Below, in pieces: positions 34,271 through 45,989 of a stretch of DNA of 64,000 nucleotides (positions are counted from its first letter, which is position 1; every line of letters begins with the position of its first letter). The DNA lies in assembly GCA_016647705.1 (NCBI GenBank), contig JAENRU010000479.1:1-64000 (forward strand), given 5' to 3'. The position numbers and the translations under genes are program-made. The notes under the pieces were generated by a model that saw only the letters and a program-made list of their open reading frames with translations, had not been told where the DNA came from and made no database searches. This DNA is from Eucommia ulmoides (taxonomy: Eukaryota; Streptophyta; Magnoliopsida; Garryales; Eucommiaceae).

Positions 34271-35023
34271 TTAGGGTTTGATCTCTGTATCATCCCATGG
34301 TATATTGAGATCGGCTGAAACCAACGTATCGATATCGCTCCAATTCCAGTAGTTGGCCATTTCCATTACATTATTGCTTGTGGTTGGAACCTGCCATGGC
34401 TGAAATATGGCGGCGTTGGTGGTGGTGGTAGCGGCAGCTGCGGCAGTGGTTGGATCCTCCCCGGTTTGGAGTTTTCCGGTGAAGTCATAAGCATTTGGAG
34501 ATAGAAAAGAAGCCGATATCGGAAATGGGTTTGTCTCAAAGGAGCTCAAATTTGAGTGTGATGATTGTAGCCCTTGATCTTGAGATACTTCTAGGGTTGA
34601 ATCCATGAAAAAGCCATTGTTGCAGATGAAGTTCCTTTCAAGGGTATTTTTGTCATTTTGGTATTGTAACGACGACGGCGGACCAATCACAGTTTGACAC
34701 GTGTACTGATCACTGTGTTCCTGAAAAATATCCCGGCTCCGCCCCTGACTGTAACTACCAATACGAGAACTGTTGATCTTATTTTTGGCGGCGGCGGCGG
34801 TGGTTGCAGTGGTGGTGCCGCCAGTCGAGGGCTTGAGCCGCTTGTTCTTGCGGGCCCCACCGACCGGAACATTCCGTAGAGTGCCCCCTTTTGTCCAATG
34901 CCTCTTGCAAGCCCTACAGAAATGGCGAGGCTGTGATTTGTTGTAGTTGTTGTAATAACAGAACTTTGTGTTTGTTGATTCACACCTCGGACACTCCAAA
35001 ACCTCTTGATGAAGATGACCCAT
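34271..35023 (-). CDS. Dof-family zinc-finger transcription factor, 250 aa
   Basis: The protein has one intact Dof finger near the N-terminus: CPRC at residues 11-14 and CRAC at 36-39 give the diagnostic Cx2Cx21Cx2C spacing. It is followed by [25 protein letters not shown], the basic arm that contacts AAAG sites in DNA. Many family members have one more residue in the VGGG turn, and here it reads VGGAR. The rest is Ser/Thr/Ala/Asn-rich with polyalanine-like runs, as expected of an activation region, and ends [13 protein letters not shown], a conserved acidic C-terminal motif. The coding region is one exon. Upstream an in-frame alternative start is unlikely because MGHLHQE matches the short N-terminus of this class. 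It would act in the nucleus. It resembles the DOF3.5/DOF1.2 branch, but the subgroup is uncertain. Confidence 0.95.
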   Translation of the reverse strand: MGHLHQEVLECPRCESTNTKFCYYNNYNKSQPRHFCRACKRHWTKGGTLRNVPVGGARKNKRLKPSTGGTTTATTAAAAKNKINSSRIGSYSQGRSRDIFQEHSDQYTCQTVIGPPSSLQYQNDKNTLERNFICNNGFFMDSTLEVSQDQGLQSSHSNLSSFETNPFPISASFLSPNAYDFTGKLQTGEDPTTAAAAATTTTNAAIFQPWQVPTTSNNVMEMANYWNWSDIDTLVSADLNIPWDDTEIKP

Positions 35024-35640
35024 GTCTCCAAAAATTACAATTTAATCCCCCCAAAATAAATAAAAATAAATAAAATAAAAACCCTTTTTGTGGAATTTGC
35101 AAGAAAAGAATCAAGAAACCCTTTGAAAGAATTTGAACATGAAGAGTGGGAGGAGGATCAAGTTCTTATGATAGAGGGAAACGAGGGTTTTTCGTGAAGA
35201 TATAAGAGATTTGAGGACTGAAATGCAAAGAAATTTGTAGGAAGTTGATGGGAATTGAGCATGTCTGAGATACTCTCTCTCTAGATCTCCTTCTATCTAT
35301 CCATCTCTTTATCCCTCTCTCTCTAGGAGATGTGAAGAAGGGTTATATTTCTTGAGATTATGTGGTCCTAAGAGAGAGGGTTTTTGATTGATATTTGTGG
35401 GGTGAAGTTGTGCTGTCAACTGTATAAATATATATTATATATATATACATGGGGCTTTGGTTTGCTTCAAGTATATATGATCCACTCTCTATAGTCTCTA
35501 CCCCTCTCCACTAAATTATATATACATATTTGTAGAGAGAGAGAGAGGAGAGAGGAGAGAGAGAGTTTCTTCATGCTTAAGAGAGAGAAATAGAGGAAAA
35601 GAGAGAGGGTGAATATAGACCATTGAAGGTGCCTTTTGCA
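35024..35640 (-). promoter_or_regulatory. Leader and promoter region of the Dof gene, CT-rich
   Basis: On the sense (minus) strand the region is pyrimidine-rich, with CT microsatellites (35270-35330 and 35530-35610) and TATA-rich stretches at 35428-35450 and 35510-35525. Either could serve as the TATA box, giving a leader of about 400-500 bases. CT-rich leaders are common in plant transcription-factor genes. The start site cannot be fixed. Confidence 0.45.
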
Positions 35641-35811
35641 TGTTAAAGGTGTAAAGAGGGACCAATGTCTTCATGCCAAAGTAATATATGAAGGTGATAT
35701 ATGGAAAAAGTTGAAGGCTATATTATTATATTCAATGTGTTGCATGGTAAAATCATAGCAAATAGTGTTAGTAAGAGGAGGAGGTGTTATTTTCCTTGTG
35801 ATTTTTTTAGA

Positions 35812-35945
35812 GAGCGTTTCAAGAATTAAATCAGACCGATGTGGAGAAGTATTGCGTCCTTAAGATCGTCCGGTAAAATAATTAGTTGAGGTGCGCATAA
35901 ATTGGTCCGGACACACCACACACCTTACCTTCAATAAATAAATTA
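35812..35945 (+). mobile_element. SINE 3' fragment, same family as 17757-17960
   Basis: GCGTTTCAAGAATTAAAT, GTCCTTAAGATCGTCC, AGGTGCGCATAAATTGGTCC and GGACACACC match the 3' module of the SINE at 17757-17960. The tRNA-like 5' part is missing. Confidence 0.5.
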
Positions 35946-35949
35946 ATTA

Positions 35950-36575
35950 ATTAAAATGATAGCAAGTTTTTTTTTTTCTTTAAATTAAATATTTTTTTTT
36001 GTACAAATTATTTTATTGATTTTAGAATGAATTTTTAACTAATAAAATATGAGTTTTAATTACAATCATAAAAAAACATATTCAAATTGAACCAATTTAC
36101 ATTTTTGTCCTTTTCTAAAAATTTCAGTATAGAGGCAATAAATTCGAAATTTGAAGAGTAAAACGTAATTTTGATGTTATGAAGTGAATATTTATACGAT
36201 AAAATAAATATTTTTTTAAAAAAAAATATTTCAAATTTTATATAGTTAATTCTCTAATTGCACTTATAATCACATGATCTAAGGATCGAATAAATATAAT
36301 TAAAAAAATAAAAATAATTACAATGTGACACGTAGATTGTGTCTTTATTTCATGTCAGATCATAACATGACACAGAACAAACCCGGCAGACACGGATGGT
36401 TAACCTTAGCATTATTTTTGGCCATCAAACAAGTCATTGATCACTAGACATGCTATGACCTATGTATTGTATAACCTATGCATATAATGCCATTTAGATT
36501 TTTTTTTTTTCAATGGTGGTATCATTCAAAATGTCACTAGATGCAAATACATATATCCAATCAAAATGACCACGT

Positions 36576-36623
<48 letters not shown>

Positions 36624-36770
36624 TTTCTTGATAGTTACCCTTTCGAAAAATTAAATCATTACCCCCTTTAACATGTAACATTTGAGGCTTCCATTGGTTG
36701 TACAAACTGTTGGAATCATTCCTCTTCTAATATATATAGATATGTAGGCGTGAGTTTATATAATTAATCG
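35950..36770. repeat. AT-rich spacer with a (TA)n microsatellite
   Basis: No gene is seen. An uninterrupted TA run of about 45 bases lies at 36576-36621, one of the longest in the window. Confidence 0.7.
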
Positions 36771-36789
36771 AATGTGACTTGTGGCTTCC

Positions 36790-36990
36790 AGATTTATATG
36801 TTGATGTAATTTGTATCGTTTCATGCCGTTCACTGGTCTAGTACCTTTTGGACTGAGTCTATGTGACCTAAAATATTTAAACCAAGGTACGAGTACTAGT
36901 CCACATGATACTTTATATATCAGATAATCTTTTGTAATATTTAGGATGTGAAATCTCACAATATCCCCACCTCAAATACGCGACGTTCTC
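36790..36990 (-). mobile_element. TRIM-like LTR fragment with polypurine tract
   Basis: On the minus strand a purine tract, TTGAGGTGGGGATATTG, is followed by TGAGATTTCACATCCTAAA, GATTATC, CTCGTACCTTGGTTTAAAT, GGACT-type sequence and AAAAGGTACTAGACCAGTG. The same order appears in the more complete element at 41661-42110. It looks like a 3' LTR and its adjoining tract with the rest lost. Confidence 0.55.
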
Positions 36991-37224
36991 GTCGTGTTGG
37001 TTTAGCTCATGTTTAGTTGTGACATTATTTTAATAGCTGAACATCTATGATATTGGATACTGATTGTCTTATATTTGTATTAATTGGTGATGGCATCTAA
37101 ATTTTAATTATTGTTGATTTTTTTTAATAAAACGGGTGTTGAATTTTGTATAAATAGAATAGATTATGTCAATTTCTTTAGGTTCAATTTTTTTAACAGC
37201 CTTGCTTTCAGACACGGTCGATTA

Positions 37225-39228
37225 TACGTTGGTAAATATATATGGACCTAAGTCTAAGTTTATATATCTAATTGAATGTGACTTGTCAGTAATTTTATAT
37301 TTATATGTTGATGTAATCAGTAGACGTATTCTAATTTTGTTGGAAAGATAAATCTATGCTTGATCTATTATGAGCTAAATCTAACTATCTAAAAATTGAT
37401 AAATATTGTGATTATGTTCAGTTATAACTGATAAATCAATCAAATATAATGTTTGTCCAAATCTGAATCAGTAATATCAATTCTCTATATATGTATGGAC
37501 CTAAGTGTAAGTTAATTTACACATCTAATTGAATGTGACTAGTCACTAATTTCATATTTACACGTTGATATCATCTGTAGATGTAGTCTGATTTTGCTAG
37601 AAAGAGAAATTTGAGCTTGATATGTTATAAACTAAATACGACTATCTGATGATTGATAAATATTGTGATTATGTTCAATTATAACTCTTGAAGTAATTGC
37701 ATCTATACAATGTTGATTGTATAACTAATGAAAGTAATTAAATATATACAACATTTGATCCAAATCTAAATCGGTATTATATATATATTGTTGGTGTTTA
37801 AAAATGGTTAATACCTCGAGTTGATCCAGTTAGAATCCACGTAAATTTTTCTTGTTGAGATGGAGATGGTGTGTTTAGAGGATTAAGGTCAGAGATCGAT
37901 AATCTTTTATCACTTCGTGGTCTAGAGTCACTTTCATACAATCTGAACTAGGGATCCTAGCTTGTACATGCATAAAGACCAGACTTGATGGTGCCCGGTG
38001 AAATCCCTCCAGCGTAAGAATAAGAGCTCGGGGGAGAAAGGCAAATTTATGCTTCAAGTTGGTGGTTGAGCATTACCTTGGGTATTGAATGCCTGAGTAT
38101 TTATGGATGGAGAGCCCAATTAGAGTTGCAAGATTTAAGGCATGAGCTCAGTTAATTACCGTAATTCGACGTATGGCCAATGAGTTGGCGAGTGAAGAAG
38201 ATTAGGTGTTTGGGCTTGGCCTTCAGGCCCGTCAAAGAGGATCCATGGGCAGGTCCAATGAGATTCTGGAGAACAGGTCCAACCCATGACAATGGTGGCA
38301 CTGAGGTAAGTCGTTCTCCCTCCAGTATTGATCCCGGGGCAAAAAACTTCATTCGAGGTCATACAGGCATCGAGAGGGGCATGTCAAGTGGAGAATCCAA
38401 GCCGAGGGTTCTCGGAGAACGGAGCTCGGACACCTGAGCTCAGAATTGGCCTTCAAAGGCCTCCAAGAATGATGTACCTAGCAAGGGTAGCTTGGAGGAC
38501 CCTGCTTGGTCGATGGGTCTCCCCTTTGACAATTATCGAGTAGAAAGTGCTTGAAGAACGAAGTTACGCTAGGGTTCCAAGGGTTTTCCCTTTGACAATT
38601 ACAGAGCAGAGAGCGCTTGGATAACGGAGCTCAGTTAGAGTTCCAAAGGTCTTTCTCTGATCATTGCCAAGCAGGGGTTGTTCGAATGACAAAGCTCGGC
38701 CAAACCTCCAAAGGTCTTCCCCTTTGATCTTTGCTGAGCAGGGGTTGTTTAGAGGACAGTGGTAAACTAATTTGCCCTACTTCTTTGATGAGACGCTTTT
38801 CCAAGGTCGCGGTCATTCCACGTGTGACGCTCTAAGTGGTTTGAGAGGTCCTTCCATGTATGCTCAGTTATAACTGATGAATCAATCAAATATAGTGTTT
38901 GGTCTAGATCTGAATCAATATATCAATTCTCACCAGATATATAGACCTAAGTGTGAGTTTATATATCTAATTGAATGTGACTAGTCACTAATTTCATATT
39001 TACATGTTGATGTCATCAGTAGACGCAGTCTAATTCTGCTAAAAAGAGAAATTTAAACTAGATCTATTATAAACTAAATACGGCCATCTAATAATTGAAA
39101 AATATTGTGATTATGTTCAACTGTAAATGATGTAATTGAATCTATACAATTTTGATTGTGATTATGTTCAATTATAATTGATGAAGTAATTAAAGCTATA
39201 CAATGTTTAATCTAAATCCGAATTGGTA

Positions 39229-39240
<12 letters not shown>
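37225..39240 (+). repeat. About 250-300-bp repeat units, interrupted by a 1.1-kb insertion
   Basis: GGACCTAAGTCTAAG, ATCTAATTGAATGTGACT, CATATTTACA.GTTGAT, GTAGACG.A.TCTAAT, AAATATTGTGATTATGTTCA and ACAATGTTTGATCC-like blocks occur in order at about 37240-37480, 37498-37780 and 38938-39230. Copies 2 and 3 are separated by unrelated sequence (37790-38866). No coding frame is conserved. Confidence 0.75.
37788..38868. mobile_element. GC-richer insertion with 60-70-bp internal repeats, solo-LTR candidate
   Basis: This block interrupts the 250-300-bp repeats. It begins near TGTTGGTGTTTAAAAATGG and ends near GGTCCTTCCATG. Composition and features (CCCAATTAGAGTTG, GGGCTTGGCCTTCAGGCCC) differ from the AT-rich surroundings. 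Four imperfect units at 38450-38770 share TCCAAAGG(TC)TTCCCTTTGA, GAGCAGGGGTTG and GGAGCTC motifs. TG...CA-like ends and internal subrepeats suggest a solo LTR, but I could not identify a target duplication. The short ORFs within it are not recognised. Confidence 0.4.
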
Positions 39241-39259
<19 letters not shown>

Positions 39260-40770
39260 CTATTGGTGGTTTGTTTCTGGGTCACCTATATATATAAAAA
39301 GATAAAAATAGCCAACTTTAGAGGCGGCAATATAGCCATCAATATAATGATGATGATTCATGAAAAAAAAAATTAAAAAAAAAATGGTATTGAAAGTGGA
39401 TGTGTCCTTTGTAATAGATTTGAATTTAGGAAGACAAATTGGGTGTCAACTTTCATTCAAATTTGTCTTCTTTGATTGTTGTTTTTTGGACTCAATTCAT
39501 GGCCTTTGAGATCCTTGGAGGTTAAATTTCCTAATTTAATTTAATTTTATGGGTAATTTTTTTTTAATCAAGTTAAAAATAAATAAAACCAAATCTTATT
39601 GTAACTTAATTTTTTTTTTACACTTCATTTTTAATTCATGTTCTATGATTTTTTAGATTTAATCTATAGTCTATTTTTTAGTGTTTTAATTAATTGTAAA
39701 TAGAAAATACTAATCACTCTTTTAGTAATTTTTGTTATAATCAACTAGTTTTTTAATTACAATTAATCATAAAACTATGCTATTGTAAAAATAATGTGAA
39801 TTTAAGATTGTTATATTTAAAAAATAGTAATTTTAGTGAACAATCCACAAACTTATATTTTTTTTGTCTATGCAGTCTATATATTACAGTAATTTTTTTA
39901 AAAATTCGAAATTATTGTATTACATGAAAGTCACTATAATTTTTCCTTGTAAAAAATTGCAATTACTTTTAGATAGTATAGTAGCTTTAAACTTCTAACA
40001 AAATTATCAGAATTCTCAAAAAAATATTATACTGGGGATGGAATGAATAATGAGTTGTAAAATTTTATTGAGTGTGAAAAAAAAATACTAAAATATATAT
40101 GTGTGTGTAAATATATAAAAACAAAGTTGGTCGGTTAAGAAGTTAGGTAAAGTCACTTTCAAGGATGTCTTCCTCAATTTTAATTTTTTTTCTTATTTTT
40201 TTATCATTATTACATTAAAAAAATCAAAGAGAATATTTGTCGGACAACTAATTAATTAGAATAAATTAAGATGAGTTTTAATTTATAATAATCTAAAGTA
40301 CAATCCAAAAGAGTCTCATCTGGCAGGCTTAGACTATTAACCATCATCCTCATTCCATGCTAATACTCTAATTCATGATTTTACTTTTAAATTCCAATTT
40401 AAAAATTATATATATATATATATTACAAATAAATATATCACATTCATTTTCTTAACAAAGATAACATATTGTATAATAGAATATCCCAAAAATAATTTTT
40501 GTATAACATAAATATCGATATATATATATATATATAGGTGTACCCACTTCAAATTATTAATTGATGTCTTGTGTAAGTTGTCACATATTGATTATTGAAA
40601 AATATGCACAATCCTTCATAAATATTGAGAATAGCTTTTGAAGACAACCCTCCGTGAACACTCAACTATTCTGAATGTGAACACTCAACTATTATGAATA
40701 AGAAGTAGGTTAATGGCTATAACATAAAACAAAGCCACATGCCTATGCCGCCTACTGGCTTTGCTATCTT
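39240..40770. other. AT-rich spacer, no gene seen
   Basis: (AT)n runs lie at 39229-39255, 40408-40424 and 40518-40537. A relative of the 22170-22335 repeat lies at 39890-40030. Nothing else is recognisable. Confidence 0.55.
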
Positions 40771-40774
40771 TTTA

Positions 40775-41290
40775 GAGTAAAGTTAACTCGAAATCAAATT
40801 AACAAGTCCGAACAGAGCTTAATCCTCGTGGTGGTTGTGCTCTTTTCAATATTTTTCATCTATTGCCTATATAAGAGCAAATATTTTTCAGCATATATCA
40901 TTTTAGAAAAAAATTAACTCAAAATTAGATTAACAAATCCAAACAGAGTCTATTTCTTATTTCTTATGATTGTTGACTCAAAAGCACAAGGATTAGACTA
41001 ATCCTTGTGGGCCAAGGGCTTTGCTATCTTTTTAAGAGTAAAGTTAACTTGAAATTAGATTAACAAGCTAAACATAGTCTAATCCTCAAGGTTGTTGAGT
41101 TCTCTTCAATGTCTTCCCTTTCTTTTTCTACTGCCTATATAAGAGAAACATTCTTCCTCATATATCATTTTAGAGAAAAGTTAACCCAAAATTAGATTAA
41201 CAAATTCAAACAGAGTCTAATTCGTGTGATTGTTGAGGTCTCTTCAATATCTTTCAGGGGGGTTTCTTCATATATAGGAAAGGACATTCT
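40775..41290 (+). repeat. Four tandem about 130-bp units, two carrying a TATA-box-like motif
   Basis: The anchor AGTTAACTCGAAAT or a close variant occurs at about 40781, 40911, 41040 and 41178. Each is followed by AGATTAACAAA, CAAACAGAGTCTAAT and TGTTGA. CTTTGCTATCTTTTTAGAG precedes units 1 and 3, whereas TGCCTATATAAGAG (40866 and 41142) precedes units 2 and 4. The array is therefore a duplicated dimer of about 260 bp. No gene begins downstream. Confidence 0.75.
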
Positions 41291-41660
41291 TCAACACATA
41301 GTCATCCAAATATAGGTCATTTGTATCCATGAATTCCATTCGAGTCATTGTTCTTGAGAGAGAGTTTATGTAATATCTGTGTTCGTTGTACTCTTGGCTT
41401 TTCTTTAGTGTTAGTACGTGGAGTTGTGTCCAAAGAGACAAAAACTCAATCAAACTGTCAATACCACAACATGGGATAAAACCAACTTTAAGGAGATATC
41501 CTAATACAATAAACTTGATCAACCTATTATGATATTTGATTTTTATTTTTTATTTTGTTTTATTTTTTTGTAAATGTAGTAAATGGTTTTCAACAAGTTT
41601 TTTTGTTCATTTTTTTAAATTCATCGTAGTTTGCTAATTTGGAATATTTCAATAACCAGA

Positions 41661-42110
41661 TATAAGACCCAATGCGGCTCACTAGCCTATGGCCTAGTAA
41701 CTTTTAGATTGAATCCACATGTCCCAAAATGCTTAAACCAAAGTACTACTTGTAATCTATATGGTACTTTCAGACAATCTTTTGGTACTTTCATATAATA
41801 TTTTTTAATACTTTTGATGTGAAATCTCACAATATCCCCTATTTAAAAATGTGATGTTTTCGTTGTGTTGACCCAGTTTGTCCCATTGATTGGTGGTGCA
41901 GATCAACCCATAGGTGAGCCTGTACCCCTCATCGGAGCATCTACTCCTCTATCAACACCATATAGTATCGTTTTCATATCAAATTGCCTTTGATACCATT
42001 TGTAATGCCTATGCTGCCACTGAACTAGTAACTTTTGAACTAAATCCACGTGAATTCGGTCCAAAAATTACTAGGCCATGGGCCACGTGGGGCGTTATAT
42101 ACACCAACGT
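41661..42110 (-). mobile_element. TRIM-like element, minus strand, degraded
   Basis: Read on the minus strand, the 5' LTR ends GGCAGCATAGGCATTACA at 42001 and is followed at once by AATGGTATCAAAGG, a primer site for initiator-Met tRNA with one change. The 3' LTR (41661-41829) starts TGAGATTTCACATC after the purine tract AAATAGGGGATATTG. The two LTRs share AAAAGTTACTAG, TTAG.CCAA-type and GTGGATT..TT segments. The interior is only about 170 bp and non-coding. The right LTR seems truncated or diverged. Confidence 0.6.
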
Positions 42111-42114
42111 TGTA

Positions 42115-44395
42115 TTTATTCTTCCATATAAATAATAATTTATTTACTATAGTTAATTATTTATTTTTTCGAATCACAATTTTTCAACAAATTATATTTT
42201 TGTACCCTTTAAATTTTATATTTATATTTAACTTGCCATTTTTTATTATTTACTATATTTTTATATTTATAAAATAAGAAAATCAATATTAAATACATAA
42301 TGCATAGTATATATAATATTAAATATTAGCATTAACATTGAACTAATTTATGTGTAAAATTAGCCTATAATTAAATCAATGATGCAAAAACCAAATGTTG
42401 AAGATCCCACTAAATAATCAAACCACGTGGTTGGTAATATTTTTATGCATTTAAAAATTAATTAATTAAAAGAAAGGAATGATTAAAGGATGGCCGCCTC
42501 ACGTGCAAGTATTTGGCGGACCACATTCATGATTGATAGTTCCAACTTGTGGTAGTTGGACTCAGTCTTAAAGATAGGTTAAATTTCTTTTATTTAAACT
42601 AAATTAAATTAAAAAAAAAAATTGACCACCCAAATATATAAATCTCTTATTTTATTTTTAATTTAAAAAAAAAATCTCATATACAATTGTAACTTAGTTT
42701 AGTCTTATGCATTAAAAAAAGACAGAAAATCCAATACAAACAATGTAATCTCACAGTTACATTTTCTACTTGTGGGTAAAATATTTGTTAGATGTAACAA
42801 ATATTACACAAGTATATATAACATAGTTAGATGTAATTTGTAACCTGTAACTAATATTATACAGGTACATGTAACTAATACTACAAAGACGTAAGTATAT
42901 GCGGGACTAATACGCAAACAAAAATCAATTTAAGGAATTAAATCAAAACTTAAGTTTTAAATGAAACTAATAACATATTACACCCGTTATTTGGGATTAA
43001 TCAACAATTATGCCTATATTTTAATGTACAAAATATCACTTTATACTCACGATATATAATTATACTATATAAGTCCATTGACTTGATTTCTTGAATAGAA
43101 TAATCTCATTTTTAAAATTTTCGAATTTTGCATGATAAAAATGCCCACCACTGATTTACGAGATTGACATATGATTAAGATTTTCTTATTGAATTAAATT
43201 CAAATAAACCAGTTACTATAGATAAAAATAACGAAAATATTCTCGAAATAATTGTTCCCCAAAAAAAAACATCTACCATAATTAATTAAACTTAAAAGTC
43301 TTGTAAATAATCATGAAATAAATCAATTTTGTTTTGTTCGTTTACATGATTAAATTATGCAATCATGATTATCTATTTTGAAGTTTCAAAATGACATATC
43401 AATCATATTTTTTTGCATAAAAAAAACATAATCCTTATCGAATTCAACACGTTAAGTTATTTATAAAATGTGAAATTAATCCTTCACGGTTGTGTTCAAT
43501 TCAATAATATGTGTAGAATTCAACATGATCAGATAATTATAAATTGATTACTAGGATTGGAAACTTTTGTTGAATTTTATATACAAAATTTTACTACATT
43601 GATTCAACATGGTCATTTTATTAGAAAATTTTGTTATCATTTAATAACGTGACATACTCTAAATACTGGTTAAATATATAGTAAAAATATATTTTGTAAA
43701 AAATTGATGGTTTCCAATTATAATTCTTATATTAAAATTATAATTTATTAGTGATCATATTTATATTATTTTGAATAACTGTTTGTGCTGAATTCAAAAT
43801 GTGTATCGTTTTGACTTTTACTGTATTGAATTCAATATTGTTGTGATCGACAACTTAAAAAGCTCTAATGTGTTTAATTCAACATGGACATCCAAAATAT
43901 GTGATTAGGATATCATTTTAAACCTCTAAAAGATGATATCATTTATGTGTAGTTTGTTGGTGAAAAGAACAAAAAGAAATCAATTAATTGCTTGTTTTTT
44001 CAAAGGACACTTCACTTTATTTAATTATCGTAATGGTTCTCAAATTTCAGAATGTTTGTTTGTGAAAATTTTGGACGGTCAAAATAGAATATAACGGTTG
44101 TTTATAACGGCAAACTATCTACATTTGTCAAATGGTTCTTATTTTTCATAGCCAAAACATTAGGGTCATTTAATATTTTTTATACCAAAACAGGGTCGCT
44201 CGATAAACGCTACAATTAAAAATCCATTTAGGATGGATAATTACTAATGGCACTCCCCCCAAAAAAATAATTGTTGTACTTCAAATTGGAATACAAATGG
44301 ACTTTTGAGAGTGGCAATAGTATGAGAAAGTTTCAAAGGATGAATATTATTTCCCCTAGAAGTCCAAGATACAATATTTTACCTAAACATTATTG
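42115..44395. other. AT-rich spacer, no gene seen
   Basis: No supported gene. ATTCAACA and GAATTCAA motifs recur at irregular spacing in 43440-43890, and a TGTAAC.AATATTA motif repeats in 42770-42880. These hint at degraded repeats but show no clear unit. Confidence 0.5.
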
Positions 44396-44397
44396 AG

Positions 44398-44645
44398 AGG
44401 GAAAATTATATTTTTGGTCCTAAAATATGGGATGCATGTTTATATAGGTACTGAATTTTTTTAAATTTCACATTTGGTCCCTTAAATTTCATATTTATTT
44501 CATTCTCATAACATTGAACAGTTCGTTAATGATTTTAAATAGAAAATAGATTGTGTTTAACACTTGACCTCCTAATGGAGTTTTTCTTATTATTTTATCA
44601 CTTCACTAAATTTAAGATGTTTTTCCTCCACAACTATTCAGGCTT
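44398..44645. repeat. Family A MITE, one arm (copy 4)
   Basis: GGGAAAATTATATTTTTGG, TAAAATATGGGATGCATG, TTCACATTTGGTCCC, TTTATTTCATTCTC, GACCTCCTAATGGAG and TTATTTTATCACTTCACT follow the left arm of the copies at 27274, 28846 and 30008. No complementary right arm is evident. Confidence 0.6.
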
Positions 44646-45256
44646 CTCTAGACATTCTCGATTTGTATTAAAAAGAGAAAAAATCATCAAACTAGAGAAA
44701 AAAAATCTAAAACATTAGTTCTGAGTAAAATAATAATTTGTGTGTGTGTGTGTTTTAGCATTTAGATTGTTTTTATACAAAAAGGAACACTTAACTTTTT
44801 ATGGTGAAAATTTCCTTAACAAAAAAATAAAAATCTATTCACGGACTTAAAATGCTTAAATTTTAAACGCTAAAAGTATATAAAATCTGTTTGATAAACA
44901 AACTTTTAAATACTAAACTTTCGATTCGGCGTATTCATCAAGACAACTAAATAACCCAAATTTGACTAAAATTTTTAAACAAATTTTAAGAATAATTTAT
45001 TTGATTAAGTGATCTTAATTATAGTTATCAAATAAATTTTAAAAAAAAAAAAAAAAAAAATTTAATTTATTCAATTTTCAGCACTTAATTGAGTTATCAA
45101 ACACTACCTAAAAATATTAAAAATATATATAAAAACAAATTATTCAAAGGAGAATACACTAATTTTTCCAATTCCATTTCCACAACCCTTAAATATATAA
45201 ATATATTAAAAATAAAAATAAAAAAAAGGTTTAGTGAAGTTTGTGGCTTTCAAATG

Positions 45257-45469
45257 AGCCAATATGAACCAACATAGTATAACTCAAGTGGTAAGGCACA
45301 CTTGAATTAAAACAGTTAAGAGACTTTTGTAAAATCTGAAATTCAAGCTAACGAAAAATCACTTATTGGGAGGGACGGTTACACATCCTGAATGAGATTA
45401 ATCTCACATCCTGTACAGATGCAGGAACACTCGTGGATATACCAAAAAAAAAAATTAAGCCAATACGAA
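45257..45469 (+). mobile_element. tRNA-derived SINE with target duplication
   Basis: AGCCAATATGAA (45257-45268) and AGCCAATACGAA (45458-45469) flank the element, a 12-bp target duplication with one change. The body (45269-45457) has an A-box-like TAACTCAAGTGGTAAGG, a degenerate B-box near GAAATTCAAGC, then CACTTATTGGGAGGGACGG, CATCCTGTACAGATGCAGG and ACTCGTGGATATACC, ending in an A-run. It is the most complete copy of the family also seen at 18675-18972. Confidence 0.8.
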
Positions 45470-45989
45470 ATGACACTTTGTGACGTATGACATTGGTCAT
45501 AATAGCCCTTGATAGGATATTCCTACACATGGTAATGCTATTGGAGCAGGGCTAAGCAATAAACCCTACTACCTCTCTCCAAACTATCCATTGTGAAGGT
45601 TCTGTTTGGATAAGAGAATAGGGGAGTGAAAAAACGAAGAAAACAATTTTACTTTGACACTTTGTATCACCTAAAAGTTTGACCAAAATTTCACCTCGGT
45701 CCCCGAGGTTTCAATTGGAACATAAAACACCTTAAAGTTTCTTAATCATCCCGCTATAATCCAAATCATTATCCCATTGTTCTATGGAAAAATAATCATT
45801 TGTCATATATTTGACTCTTATTAAAGGATTTTATAGACATTTTCAGTCTTTTTCTTGCTCCCCTCCCCAAATTCTCATCGCAAAAGAATATGATGAAAAT
45901 ACACTTAAAATCCTCTTAAATATACTTGGCAAGTGACAATTTGTGACCCATACTTGTAATTAGGTTGTAAGAAAAACCTTAAAAAACGA

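Noticed and set aside
34687..35073. Other ORFs on both strands over the Dof gene
   Set aside because: Shadows of the Dof reading frame.
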